From contig JAQTTF010000016.1 in assembly GCA_028710915.1 (NCBI GenBank), forward strand, positions 1-16,199: 16,199 bases of DNA, written 5' to 3'. The notes beneath the pieces were generated by a model. That model saw only the letters and a program-made list of their open reading frames with translations. It made no database searches and had not been told where the DNA came from. Below are positions 1-6,955 of this stretch, piece after piece; the first letter of the stretch is position 1; each line of letters begins with the position of its first letter. Both the position numbers and the translations under genes were made by a program. The DNA is from Minisyncoccota bacterium (lineage in GTDB: Bacteria; Patescibacteriota; Minisyncoccia; Phycocordibacterales; JAQTLZ01).

Positions 1-220
1 TCGCATCGTACCTTGCTGGAGGTGTTATTTTGAATTTCGGATCAGCGAATTGCGCCACTGATCTGCCGAGGATGACAGCCCCGGATGAAATGATCACCAC
101 TTGGTGACCTTCTTTCATTAGGTGCGCGACATCCTCCACAAGGCTAGCGATAACCTCGTGATTGATGCCGTTTGGCCCGGACAGTACCGCCGAACCGATT
201 TTTACTGCGATTCTAGTCAT
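1..220 (-). CDS. proB: Glutamate 5-kinase, N-terminal part (runs off the left edge)
   Basis: The first 73 codons of an amino-acid-kinase-fold protein are visible on the minus strand, starting at ATG 220-218. The start MTRIAVKIGSAVLS and the later VVIISSGAVILGR match the opening beta strand and the SSGA nucleotide/substrate loop of glutamate 5-kinase, which phosphorylates glutamate in the first step of proline synthesis in the cytoplasm. A good Shine-Dalgarno site (AAGGAG, 7 nt before ATG) fixes the start. It lies 45 nt downstream of the 266-583 gene on the same strand and probably shares its promoter. The C-terminal part, including any PUA domain, is outside the window. Another amino acid kinase (for example acetylglutamate or uridylate kinase) is possible but fits the opening less well. 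Confidence 0.8.
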   Translation of the reverse strand, partial: MTRIAVKIGSAVLSGPNGINHEVIASLVEDVAHLMKEGHQVVIISSGAVILGRSVAQFADPKFKITPPARYDA

Positions 221-265
221 GTTGATTCTCCTTAAGTGGGTTTTGCAACGGTGGGAAAATTCGAC

Positions 266-583
266 TTATCCGTAGAAATGAATTTCCCCTTTCCTTCTCT
301 CCAATTCTTTGATGGAGAGCTGTTTACCGGTGCGCGTATCGTAGATACGCTCTTCTCCCGACTCAAGTATACACAAGATCACCGTGCCTTCAACTGAAGG
401 ACAACACATATCGATGGGTGAGTCGCCCTTGATTGTGATAACCTGGTCCGGCTTGTCTGCCTTGGTCTTTCGGCCAAAGTAGACTTGCAATGCCGTATGT
501 TCAACATTGCTTGTGACAAGACATGACAGAACGCTTCCTGCATGGGCGACTTCAATCGCCCCGATCTTTGCCGCCTTTTGCAT
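266..583 (-). CDS. Unknown 105-residue protein upstream of proB
   Basis: I do not recognise this family. The protein is small, soluble-looking and rich in predicted beta strands. It has three cysteines in the middle (CC near residue 60 and one near 71) and a charged C-terminal stretch, KELERRKGEIHFYG. There is no signal peptide or membrane segment. The start at 583 is supported by a Shine-Dalgarno-like AGGGAG about 7 nt upstream. A strong promoter lies further up (TTGACA at 663-658, TAAACT at 640-635), giving a leader of about 45 nt. It is the first gene of a probable two-gene unit with proB, 45 nt apart, so a link to proline or amino-acid metabolism is possible by position only. Confidence 0.7.
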   Translation of the reverse strand: MQKAAKIGAIEVAHAGSVLSCLVTSNVEHTALQVYFGRKTKADKPDQVITIKGDSPIDMCCPSVEGTVILCILESGEERIYDTRTGKQLSIKELERRKGEIHFYG

Positions 584-634
584 GGCATTCTCCCTTGTAA
601 CGGTTGAAAGGAACGTCTTTACATCACGAACCTC

Positions 635-663
635 AGTTTAAAATGAAAAAATCTTCCTGTCAA
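635..663 (-). promoter_or_regulatory. Sigma70-type promoter for the unknown gene and proB
   Basis: On the minus strand a consensus -35 TTGACA (663-658) is followed by a 17-nt spacer and a -10 TAAACT (640-635). Transcription should start near 628, leaving a leader of about 45 nt before ATG 583, with a Shine-Dalgarno site. Confidence 0.7.
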
Positions 664-695
664 ATTTTTATCTGGTTTTGGTTAAGCAGTAAAAT

Positions 696-1091
696 TTAGT
701 TTTCAAGTATGCAATCAGTTTCTATCTCTACTAACCAATCTGATTCAATAAGTCCTTTTACTTCCACAAAAGTACAAGCCGGACGAATTTCACTAAAAAC
801 TTCTCCATGAGCCTTTGCAGCATCTTTCCATTTTGATATATCGGTAAGCATTAGCCTCGTCCGAATTACATTTTCCATTTTTCCACCAGCTTTTTCAATG
901 GCAATTTTTATGATTTCAAAACAGCGTTTGGTCTGCAGATATGCATCTCCTGGGTAAGCTGTTTTGCCATCAGTACCAATTGGCGCTGTTCCTGCTACGG
1001 ATATATTGTTTCCAATTCTTACAGCTCGAGAAAATCCTATAGGTTTTTCAAACGAAGAACCGGATGATATGTTTATTCTGGTCATATTCAT
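696..1091 (-). CDS. RidA/YjgF/UK114-family protein
   Basis: The 131-residue product has the Rid-family layout: an N-terminal SSGSSFEKPIGFSRAV, then VAGTAP, then a C-terminal RPACTFVEVKGL followed by LVEIETD. True RidA hydrolyses reactive enamine/imine intermediates released by PLP enzymes and acts as a cytoplasmic trimer. Here the residue aligning by eye with the essential RidA arginine (E. coli R105, three residues before VEV) is cysteine, and the nearest arginine is three positions earlier. The protein may therefore belong to a Rid subfamily without that arginine, and imine deaminase activity should not be assumed. Two starts are possible. ATG 1091 has a weak GGTG upstream. ATG 1085 gives 129 residues, lies 8 nt after a -10 TACAAT and would be almost leaderless. 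It is divergent from thrS. Confidence 0.88.
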   Translation of the reverse strand: MNMTRINISSGSSFEKPIGFSRAVRIGNNISVAGTAPIGTDGKTAYPGDAYLQTKRCFEIIKIAIEKAGGKMENVIRTRLMLTDISKWKDAAKAHGEVFSEIRPACTFVEVKGLIESDWLVEIETDCILEN

Positions 1092-1093
1092 TA

Positions 1094-1121
1094 ATTGTAC
1101 ACCTTTTATTTATTTTGCCAA
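1094..1121 (-). promoter_or_regulatory. Likely promoter of the RidA-family gene
   Basis: Minus strand: -35 TTGGCA (1121-1116), 16-nt spacer, -10 TACAAT (1099-1094) with TG directly before it. The predicted start near 1086-1087 lies after the first ATG (1091) and next to the second (1085), which favours the shorter protein. Confidence 0.5.
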
Positions 1122-1153
1122 AAAATTGTGAGTAGCGAATCAATTAGAAAATG

Positions 1154-1162
1154 TGTTAAAAT
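1154..1162 (+). promoter_or_regulatory. Extended -10 promoter of thrS, predicted leaderless
   Basis: TG-T-TAAAAT (1154-1162) is a clean extended -10. Transcription should start 7-8 nt later at about 1169-1170, which is the A of the thrS ATG. No Shine-Dalgarno site precedes this ATG, and no -35 at normal spacing is obvious. Confidence 0.6.
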
Positions 1163-1169
1163 AACGCCC

Positions 1170-2927
1170 ATGAATAAAGAGCTAAGTCTCGAACACAAAC
1201 GCCACACTTTGGCCCATCTTTTGGCCGCTGCGATTTTAGAGCTTTATCCTGATACCAAAAATGCTATTGGTCCTGCTATTGATAACGGGTTTTACTATGA
1301 TTTTGAGTTTGCTACACCGATCACTGACGCCGACTTGAAAGCGGTTGAGAAACAGATGAAGAAATTCATCAATACTTGGAAGGCTTTTTCGCATAAAGAA
1401 GTAACACACACTGAAGCGAAGGAAATTTTCAAAAATAACCCTTACAAGCTCGAGCTTATCGATGAAATCGTAAAAAAGGGCGAGAAAATCACTCTTTATA
1501 CTTGCGGTGAAGGTAAATCAGAATTTACTGATCTCTGCCGGGGCGGACATTCAGAAAACCCGCAGAAAGAAATTGACACTGACGCTTTCAAACTTTCGCA
1601 TATTGCCGGAGCTTACTGGCGTGGTGATGAAAAGAATAAAATGCTTTCCCGTATTTATGGATTGGCTTTTGATACCAAAGAAGATCTTGAAGCTTATAAA
1701 AAACAGCAAGAGGAAGCAAAAAAACGCGACCACAAAAAATTAGGAAGAGAGCTCGACTTGTTCACCTTCTCTGATCTTGTCGGTGCCGGTCTTCCTCTCT
1801 GGACACCCAAGGGGACGCTTCTTCGAATTACTCTTGATAATTTTGTCTGGGAATTGCGAGAAAGGTATGGATACCAGAAAGTTGAAATTCCCCACATCAC
1901 CAAAAAAGATCTCTACGAGACTTCAGGGCATTGGCAGAAATTCTCTGATGAACTTTTCAAGATTACCACTCGTGAAGAGCACACTTTCGCAATGAAGCCG
2001 ATGAATTGTCCTCATCATACCCAGATTTATGCGAGAAAGCAGTGGAGTTATCGCGAACTTCCGCAAAGATATGCAAATACAACGATGTGTTACCGAGATG
2101 AGCAGAGCGGAGAATTGTCGGGGCTCGCTCGCGTAAGGGCATTTACCCAAGACGATGCGCATGTGTTTTGCCGAATGTCAGATACAAAATCAGAATTTCT
2201 TAAAGTTTGGGACATTGTGCATGAATTTTATTCAACATTCGGGTTCAAGCTTCGTGTACGTCTTTCTCTCCATGATCCTGCACAGCCGGAAAAATATCTT
2301 GGAGGCGAAGAACGCTGGAATATGGCAGAAGGAATGCTTCGAGAAATTGCAAAAGAGAAAAAAGCAGATGCGTTTGAGGCGGTTGGCGAGGCAGCATTCT
2401 ATGGTCCAAAGCTCGATTTTATGGCCAAAGATTCTATCGGACGCGAGTGGCAGGTTGCTACCATTCAGCTTGATATGAATTTGCCGGAGCGATTTGATCT
2501 TTTCTGTATAAACGAAAAAGGTGAAAAAGAAAGAATTGTAATGATTCACGCGGCGATTATGGGTTCGATCGAGCGCTTCCTCTCAATTCTCATCGAACAC
2601 ACTGCGGGTAACTTCCCTCTGTGGCTTGCTCCGGTGCAGGTGCGAGTGCTTTCTGTTCGCGATACACACAATGAGTATGCGGAAAATGTTTACAAAAAAT
2701 TGAAAGATGCGGGTATTCGCGCAGAAATTTCTCTCGAAGATGTTGGTCTTGGAAAAAAAGTCCGTGGAGCAAAAGAAGAACGAGTTCCCTACTTTCTGAT
2801 TATTGGGGATAAAGATATTGAGGCGAAAAAAGTGACACTCGAACACTTAGATAAAGGAAATTTGGGACAGCTCTCAATAGATGAAGTTATAGGAAAACTC
2901 CAAGAAGAAATAAAATCGAGGAAATAA
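1170..2927 (+). CDS. thrS: Threonyl-tRNA synthetase lacking the TGS domain
   Basis: The enzyme charges tRNA-Thr and edits Ser-tRNA-Thr in the cytoplasm. I start it at ATG 1170 (585 residues), not at the upstream in-frame ATG 1095, because the extra 25 residues are not family-like and the promoter -10 lies within that stretch. The protein begins directly at the editing domain, with HTLAH (H12, H16) and CRGGH (C123, H127). The class II catalytic core follows, with MNCPHH, motif 2 YRDE at 308-311, and motif 3 within GSIERF. The three zinc ligands line up as C280, H331 and H460. A C-terminal anticodon-binding domain ends the protein. The usual N-terminal TGS domain of about 60 residues is absent. 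A strong hairpin terminator follows. It is convergent with dnaJ. Confidence 0.97.
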   Translation: MNKELSLEHKRHTLAHLLAAAILELYPDTKNAIGPAIDNGFYYDFEFATPITDADLKAVEKQMKKFINTWKAFSHKEVTHTEAKEIFKNNPYKLELIDEIVKKGEKITLYTCGEGKSEFTDLCRGGHSENPQKEIDTDAFKLSHIAGAYWRGDEKNKMLSRIYGLAFDTKEDLEAYKKQQEEAKKRDHKKLGRELDLFTFSDLVGAGLPLWTPKGTLLRITLDNFVWELRERYGYQKVEIPHITKKDLYETSGHWQKFSDELFKITTREEHTFAMKPMNCPHHTQIYARKQWSYRELPQRYANTTMCYRDEQSGELSGLARVRAFTQDDAHVFCRMSDTKSEFLKVWDIVHEFYSTFGFKLRVRLSLHDPAQPEKYLGGEERWNMAEGMLREIAKEKKADAFEAVGEAAFYGPKLDFMAKDSIGREWQVATIQLDMNLPERFDLFCINEKGEKERIVMIHAAIMGSIERFLSILIEHTAGNFPLWLAPVQVRVLSVRDTHNEYAENVYKKLKDAGIRAEISLEDVGLGKKVRGAKEERVPYFLIIGDKDIEAKKVTLEHLDKGNLGQLSIDEVIGKLQEEIKSRK

Positions 2928-2938
2928 ATAAAACTACG

Positions 2939-2980
2939 AAAACAGCCCCCCACAAAAGCTTTTGTGGGGGGCTGTTTTTT
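2939..2980. terminator. Bidirectional intrinsic terminator between thrS and dnaJ
   Basis: A perfect 20-bp inverted repeat (2939-2958 with 2959-2978) contains six C/G pairs in a row and AAAAGCTTTT at its centre. It has T-rich sequence on the plus side and a matching A-tract on the other. It can end thrS transcripts on the plus strand and dnaJ transcripts on the minus strand. Confidence 0.92.
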
Positions 2981-2995
2981 CTTGTGTTAATGTTC

Positions 2996-4072
2996 CTATA
3001 AACCCTCTCGTTTAAGCGCCTCCAAGGCCTTCTGGGCCTCACGGGAGAGCTTGTTCGGTAATTGGATATGAAGGCGGATAAGAAGGTCTCCACGATGATT
3101 TTTCTCCATTGGGACGCCTTTTCCTTTGACTCGGAGTACTTCTCCGAAAGTCACTCCTGCCGGAACTTTTACTTTGATCTCTCCGTCGAGTGTCTGCAAA
3201 GCGTATTCGGTTCCAAGAAGCGCGTCGGTCAATTTAATTTTGAGATCTGTTACGAGATTATTTCCCTCTTTCTTGAAGAGCGGGTGTCGGTGAATGTGAA
3301 GCTTGATATACAAGTCTCCGGCAACTCCTCCAGCAATCGCCTCTCCCATTCCGGTGAGACGAACCATTTCTCCATCATCAACTCCTGTTGGAATTTTGAC
3401 TTCGATCTCTTGCTCTTTTCTTGTGACACCGGCACCTCGGCAGACATGGCATTTCTCTTTTGGTACTTTTCCCTTTCCGAGACAGGTTTCGCAGGTCTTC
3501 TCAACCATAAATGAACCGAGAAGCGAGCGCTTTGTTTCGCGAATCTTTCCTTTTCCGTTACAAGTTGAACAGGTAATCATTTCCGATCCGGTTTCTGCTC
3601 CGCTTCCTTTGCAGTGTTCGCAGGTGGTCGTCTTTGTCAGAAGCACTTTCCGGTCGGAACCGAAAATAGACTCGGCAAAGGTGAGCTCAAGATCAATAGA
3701 AATGTCCCGCCCTCGCTTCGCTCGGGCACTCCTCCCTCCAAAGAATTCTCCAAAGATATCCCCGAAATCAAATCCTCCGAACCCTTCCCCGCCCTGCGTG
3801 AATTGTGAGAAGTCGAATCCTTCGAATCCGCTCGTGTCAGCGCCCCCGCCATTTCCCGCACCGCTGAACACTCGCCCGTAGGTGTCGTATTCCGCGCGTT
3901 TCTTTTCATCAGAAAGCACCGAGTATGCCTCGCTCGCTTCTTTGAATTTTGTCGCATCGCCTCCTTTTTTGTCCGGATGATGTTTGTGCGCGAGCGTACG
4001 AAACGCTTTTTTGATTTCGTCTGTCGAAGCGCCTTTTTCTACGCCCAGAATTTGATAGTAATCTTTTGCCAT
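2996..4072 (-). CDS. dnaJ: Chaperone DnaJ (Hsp40)
   Basis: DnaJ delivers unfolded substrates to DnaK and stimulates its ATPase. The 358-residue protein shows the full type-I layout. A J domain (about 1-70) carries HPD at 32-34. A Gly/Phe-rich linker covers about 70-115. Four CxxC zinc motifs follow, with cysteine pairs at 151/154, 168/171, 194/197 and 208/211. The C-terminal substrate-binding beta domains complete it. ATG 4072 has no Shine-Dalgarno site. A -10-like TAAAAT (4085-4080) ends 7 nt before it, so the message is probably leaderless. Unlike the common dnaK-dnaJ operon, it is separated from dnaK by an opposite-strand gene and has its own promoter. Confidence 0.97.
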   Translation of the reverse strand: MAKDYYQILGVEKGASTDEIKKAFRTLAHKHHPDKKGGDATKFKEASEAYSVLSDEKKRAEYDTYGRVFSGAGNGGGADTSGFEGFDFSQFTQGGEGFGGFDFGDIFGEFFGGRSARAKRGRDISIDLELTFAESIFGSDRKVLLTKTTTCEHCKGSGAETGSEMITCSTCNGKGKIRETKRSLLGSFMVEKTCETCLGKGKVPKEKCHVCRGAGVTRKEQEIEVKIPTGVDDGEMVRLTGMGEAIAGGVAGDLYIKLHIHRHPLFKKEGNNLVTDLKIKLTDALLGTEYALQTLDGEIKVKVPAGVTFGEVLRVKGKGVPMEKNHRGDLLIRLHIQLPNKLSREAQKALEALKREGL

Positions 4073-4079
4073 GGATTGT

Positions 4080-4107
4080 ATTTTACACGCTTCCTAAAAG
4101 AGTGCAA
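4080..4107 (-). promoter_or_regulatory. Probable dnaJ promoter, predicted leaderless
   Basis: Minus strand -10 TAAAAT at 4085-4080, followed by 7 nt and the dnaJ ATG. The -35 is poor (TTGCAC at 4107-4102, 16-nt spacer). A GAGTGC-like half-site is present here, but there is no full CIRCE operator. Confidence 0.45.
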
Positions 4108-4116
4108 GAAAAATAG

Positions 4117-4145
4117 TTGACACTTGTTTAATTTCTTGTTATGGT
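4117..4145 (+). promoter_or_regulatory. Strong promoter of the 4206-4562 gene
   Basis: Consensus -35 TTGACA (4117-4122), a 17-nt spacer that ends in an extended TG (4137-4138), and -10 TATGGT (4140-4145). Transcription should begin near 4152, leaving a leader of about 53 nt before ATG 4206. Confidence 0.8.
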
Positions 4146-4205
4146 AAGGTCTGTGCAACACAACTTTGTCTCTGTTTTGTTCTCCAAAAGAGAATAGGAG
4201 GTAAC

Positions 4206-4562
4206 ATGCTCAGCTCACTACCCGCAATTTTTGCCTGCTATCAAAACGGTAGGCAAAGAAAGTGGAATGGCAAAATGGGTAACCCCAAGGTTGTCCAGTT
4301 CTGCATTCGCCAGTGCGAACCAATCTGCAATTCCAGCCGTGTCCCAGTAGATGGGTTTTACATTGGCACAAACGCCTACGCTGTATTTGTGAGCGAGAGT
4401 GTTGATGTAAAGAGTTCCGAGGAAGGAGAGGCTCTGGGAATCGGGCCTGAAGACTACCTGCAAATCTGGAGTGTTCTTGTGGTAGCGGAAACTCCACAAG
4501 GGGCAATGGCATTGTACCACGCGGTCAATGCTGGCGGCATTGATCCTGTGGTTGTTTTTTAA
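4206..4562 (+). CDS. Unknown 118-residue protein between dnaJ and dnaK
   Basis: I do not recognise the family. The gene is well supported by its signals: a strong promoter, a near-perfect Shine-Dalgarno site (AGGAGG, 4 nt before ATG), and a hairpin terminator 20 nt after the stop. The protein has no clear signal peptide or membrane helix. A cysteine cluster (FCIRQCEPICNSS) lies at about residues 32-44. The second half alternates hydrophobic strands with helix-like stretches (YLQIWSVLVVAET, then GAMALYHAVNAGG) and ends hydrophobic in DPVVVF. It is a self-contained single-gene unit on the strand opposite to its chaperone neighbours, so no functional link to dnaK/dnaJ is implied. Confidence 0.75.
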   Translation: MLSSLPAIFACYQNGRQRKWNGKMGNPKVVQFCIRQCEPICNSSRVPVDGFYIGTNAYAVFVSESVDVKSSEEGEALGIGPEDYLQIWSVLVVAETPQGAMALYHAVNAGGIDPVVVF

Positions 4563-4582
4563 TCAATCGAAAACATTTTCAG

Positions 4583-4618
4583 CGGCGCGCTATTCAGTTA
4601 GTGCGCCGGCTTTTTTTT
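4583..4618 (+). terminator. Intrinsic terminator of the 4206-4562 gene
   Basis: A 10-bp stem (4583-4592 with 4599-4608, one G-U pair), a 6-nt loop and then eight Ts (4611-4618). The T-tract overlaps the dnaK stop codon on the other strand. On the minus strand the hairpin is followed only by a weak T-stretch, so termination of dnaK here is uncertain. Confidence 0.88.
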
Positions 4619-6536
4619 ATTTCTTTTCTTCGTCTTTATTATCCCCTTCTTTGAAGTCAGCATCACGTACCTTTTCTTCCGGCTTTGCATCAGCTCCGGC
4701 AGGACCAGCTCCTGGAGCGCTTTGCGCACCTGCTGCTTTTTGCATTGCTTCGCCGACTTTTGAAAGCTCGGTTGAGAGTTCTTCCGTTGCCTTTTTGATA
4801 GTCTCAAGCGTACCGCTCTCTCGCTCTTTTTTTACCGATGCCACTTTTTCTTCAACTGATTTCTTGATATCAGCCGGGACTTTGTCGCCGCCATCTTTCA
4901 AAGCTTTTTCTGCGGTGTAAGCCATCTGCTCTGCGAGATTTTTTGCATCGATCAAATCTTTTGCTTTCTGATCTTCCGCGGCGTTCATCTCGGCTTCTTT
5001 CTTCATCTTCTCGATCTCATCTTTTGAAAGTCCGGTTGAGCCAGTCACTTTGATCGACTGCTCTTTGCCCGTGGTCTTTTCTTTTGCTTTCACGGTGAGA
5101 ATTCCGTTGGTATCCACATCAAAAGTCACTTCTACCTGTGGCATACCTCGTGGTGCTGGTGGGATTCCATCAAGAATGAATTTACCGAGCGATTTGTTGT
5201 CTTTTGCGAGCGCTCGTTCTCCCTGCACGACGTGGATTTCTACCGAAGTCTGATTATCGCTTGCTGTTGAGAATGTTTGCGATTTGGATGTCGGGATGGT
5301 CGTGTTTTTGTCGATAAGTTTTGTTGCGACCTGTCCCATCGTTTCGATACCGAGAGAAAGCGGAATCACGTCGAGAAGAAGCACGTCTTTCACATCTCCT
5401 TTGATGATGCCTCCTTGGATTGCAGCTCCGAGCGCCACTACTTCATCAGGGTTGATTGTTCGGTTCAATTCTTTTCCGAAATATGCTTTCACGACCTCCT
5501 GCATCTTTGGCATTCGAGTCTGGCCTCCGACGAGCACAATTTCGTTGATGTCGCCGATCTTGAATGGAGATGCTTCCATTGCGCGCTTTGTGATGACCAT
5601 TGCTCGGTCAATGAATTCCTGCGCCAATTCCTCAAGCTTTGCCCGAGTGAGCGTTTTTACGAGGTGAAGCGGACCGTTGGCACCGGATGAGATGAATGGA
5701 ATGTTTATCTCGCTTTGGGTTGCTGTTGATAGTTCGATTTTTGCTTTTTCTGCCGCTTCGTCGAGTCGTTGTTTTGCAAGCGGGTCTTTGCGGAGATCAA
5801 TTCCAGGATTTTCTTTCATGAATTCATCCGCGAGGTAGTTCATTATCTTCTGATCGATGTCCTTGCCTCCGAGGTGTGAGTCTCCGTCGGTTGATTTCAC
5901 TTCGATAACATCATCTCCTGTTTCCAATACGGAAATATCGAAGGTACCACCTCCGAAGTCGAAGACCACGAGCTTTTCATTTTTCTTTTTGTTGAATCCG
6001 TATGCCAGTGCCGCTGCTGTTGGCTCCGGAAGCACGCGGAGCACAGTGAGTCCTGCAATTTCTCCGGCATTCTTTGTCGCCTGTCTCTGCGAGTCGTTGA
6101 AATATGCGGGAACAGTGATGATCGCCTCTGTCACTTTTTCTCCGAGCTTGCTTTCCGCATCCGCTTTCAATTTCTGAAGAAAGATAGCAGAAATTTCTTC
6201 TGGGCGATAATTCTTATCTCCCATTTTCACTTCCACTCCTCCGTTTGTGCCTTTTGATACTTCGAATGGAACTGATGCTTTATCTTTCTGCACTGCTTCC
6301 TCGTCGTACTGGTGGCCCATAAAACGCTTGATCTGGTAGATCGTGTTCTTTGGATTAGTCACCGCTTGTCGGCGCGCCAAAAGGCCCGCGAGCGTCTCTC
6401 CGGTCTTTGCTTTTGCTACTATTGAAGGCGTTGTTCGTGCACCTTCAGCGTTTTCGAGAATTTTCGGCTCGCCTCCTTCCATGACGGCGACAGCCGAGTA
6501 GGTTGTTCCTAAGTCGATTCCTATTACTTTAGACAT
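4617..6536 (-). CDS. dnaK: Chaperone DnaK (Hsp70)
   Basis: ATP-driven folding chaperone working with DnaJ and GrpE. The 639-residue length and layout are normal. The N-terminal ATPase domain has IGIDLGTTYSAVAV as its phosphate loop, VPAYFNDSQRQATKNAG, LPEPTAAALAYG and VFDFGGGTFDISVLE. The interdomain linker is DVLLLDVIPLSLGIET. A beta-sandwich substrate domain follows, then a helical lid and an Ala/Gly/Pro-rich tail ending in GDNKDEEKK. No Shine-Dalgarno site precedes ATG 6536. A possible promoter with -35 TTGATT (6571-6566), 17-nt spacer and weak -10 TAATTA (6548-6543) would again give a near-leaderless message. Transcription from the grpE promoter is also likely. No CIRCE element is seen. 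Confidence 0.98.
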   Translation of the reverse strand: MSKVIGIDLGTTYSAVAVMEGGEPKILENAEGARTTPSIVAKAKTGETLAGLLARRQAVTNPKNTIYQIKRFMGHQYDEEAVQKDKASVPFEVSKGTNGGVEVKMGDKNYRPEEISAIFLQKLKADAESKLGEKVTEAIITVPAYFNDSQRQATKNAGEIAGLTVLRVLPEPTAAALAYGFNKKKNEKLVVFDFGGGTFDISVLETGDDVIEVKSTDGDSHLGGKDIDQKIMNYLADEFMKENPGIDLRKDPLAKQRLDEAAEKAKIELSTATQSEINIPFISSGANGPLHLVKTLTRAKLEELAQEFIDRAMVITKRAMEASPFKIGDINEIVLVGGQTRMPKMQEVVKAYFGKELNRTINPDEVVALGAAIQGGIIKGDVKDVLLLDVIPLSLGIETMGQVATKLIDKNTTIPTSKSQTFSTASDNQTSVEIHVVQGERALAKDNKSLGKFILDGIPPAPRGMPQVEVTFDVDTNGILTVKAKEKTTGKEQSIKVTGSTGLSKDEIEKMKKEAEMNAAEDQKAKDLIDAKNLAEQMAYTAEKALKDGGDKVPADIKKSVEEKVASVKKERESGTLETIKKATEELSTELSKVGEAMQKAAGAQSAPGAGPAGADAKPEEKVRDADFKEGDNKDEEKK

Positions 6537-6578
6537 TGTATTTAATTAAATTAAAGATGATAAAAAATCAAATTCAAT

Positions 6579-6908
6579 TTAATTAGACGGTGCACGAGCT
6601 CCTATTGTTGCAATAAATCCTGTTTGAAAAATTGAACTATTGAAAAATGGCGAAATGATGGGAAGCGTTTTCGTAAGTCGGCGGACGGAAGCGGAAATTT
6701 TTCCGGGCAAGGAAAAATTTCCGCTCGAAACTTCCCCTTTGAGCATCGCCTGCTCCCTTGTAATGATCCGTACAATTCGTGGTTCCGAAACAGCAATAAG
6801 CTCGCTTCCCTCTTTGCGAAAAGCGACAGCGTAAATCACCACCGACGTTCCCTTGTCGATAGTAAAGAATTTAACTATGTGATTGTTCTTCTTTTGAATG
6901 CTTCGCAT
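6579..6908 (-). CDS. Uncertain small ORF between grpE and dnaK
   Basis: An open frame of 109 codons from ATG 6908, or 113 from TTG 6920, fills the gap between grpE and dnaK on the same strand. The first half looks protein-like (HIVKFFTIDKGTSVVIYAVA, then ELIAVSEPRIVRIITREQA). The second half is less convincing, and its codons run through a perfect 15-bp inverted repeat (6690-6725). No Shine-Dalgarno site or promoter is seen, and I recognise no family. It may be a real small chaperone-operon gene, a decayed gene, or a spacer that happens to be open. Confidence 0.4.
   Translation of the reverse strand: MRSIQKKNNHIVKFFTIDKGTSVVIYAVAFRKEGSELIAVSEPRIVRIITREQAMLKGEVSSGNFSLPGKISASVRRLTKTLPIISPFFNSSIFQTGFIATIGARAPSN
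6690..6725. repeat. Perfect 15-bp inverted repeat with 6-nt loop
   Basis: AGCGGAAATTTTTCC (6690-6704) is exactly complementary to 6711-6725, around the loop GGGCAA. It lies inside the uncertain ORF between grpE and dnaK. It would form a long stable hairpin in the operon transcript on either strand, but it has no following T-tract to make it a terminator. Confidence 0.9.
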
Positions 6909-6920
6909 TTTTGTATTCAA

Positions 6921-6955
6921 AGCTACAAGTTACAAGCTAACAGCTACAAGCTACT
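6921..6955. repeat. Heptamer tandem repeat, about five copies
   Basis: Five consecutive 7-bp units based on AGCTACA read AGCTACA, AGTTACA, AGCTAAC, AGCTACA, AGCTACT. The last unit contains the grpE stop codon (6953-6951), so the array starts in the final codons of grpE and fills the gap to the next ORF. Confidence 0.9.

Noticed and set aside
3303..3881. 192-codon open frame antisense to dnaJ
   Set aside because: dnaJ on the other strand is unambiguous. The antisense translation is low-complexity Ser/Pro-rich and mirrors its codons.
4102..4124. GAGTGC half-site near dnaJ as a CIRCE heat-shock operator
   Set aside because: Only one imperfect half is present. The required inverted partner at 9-nt spacing is missing, and no hrcA is in view.
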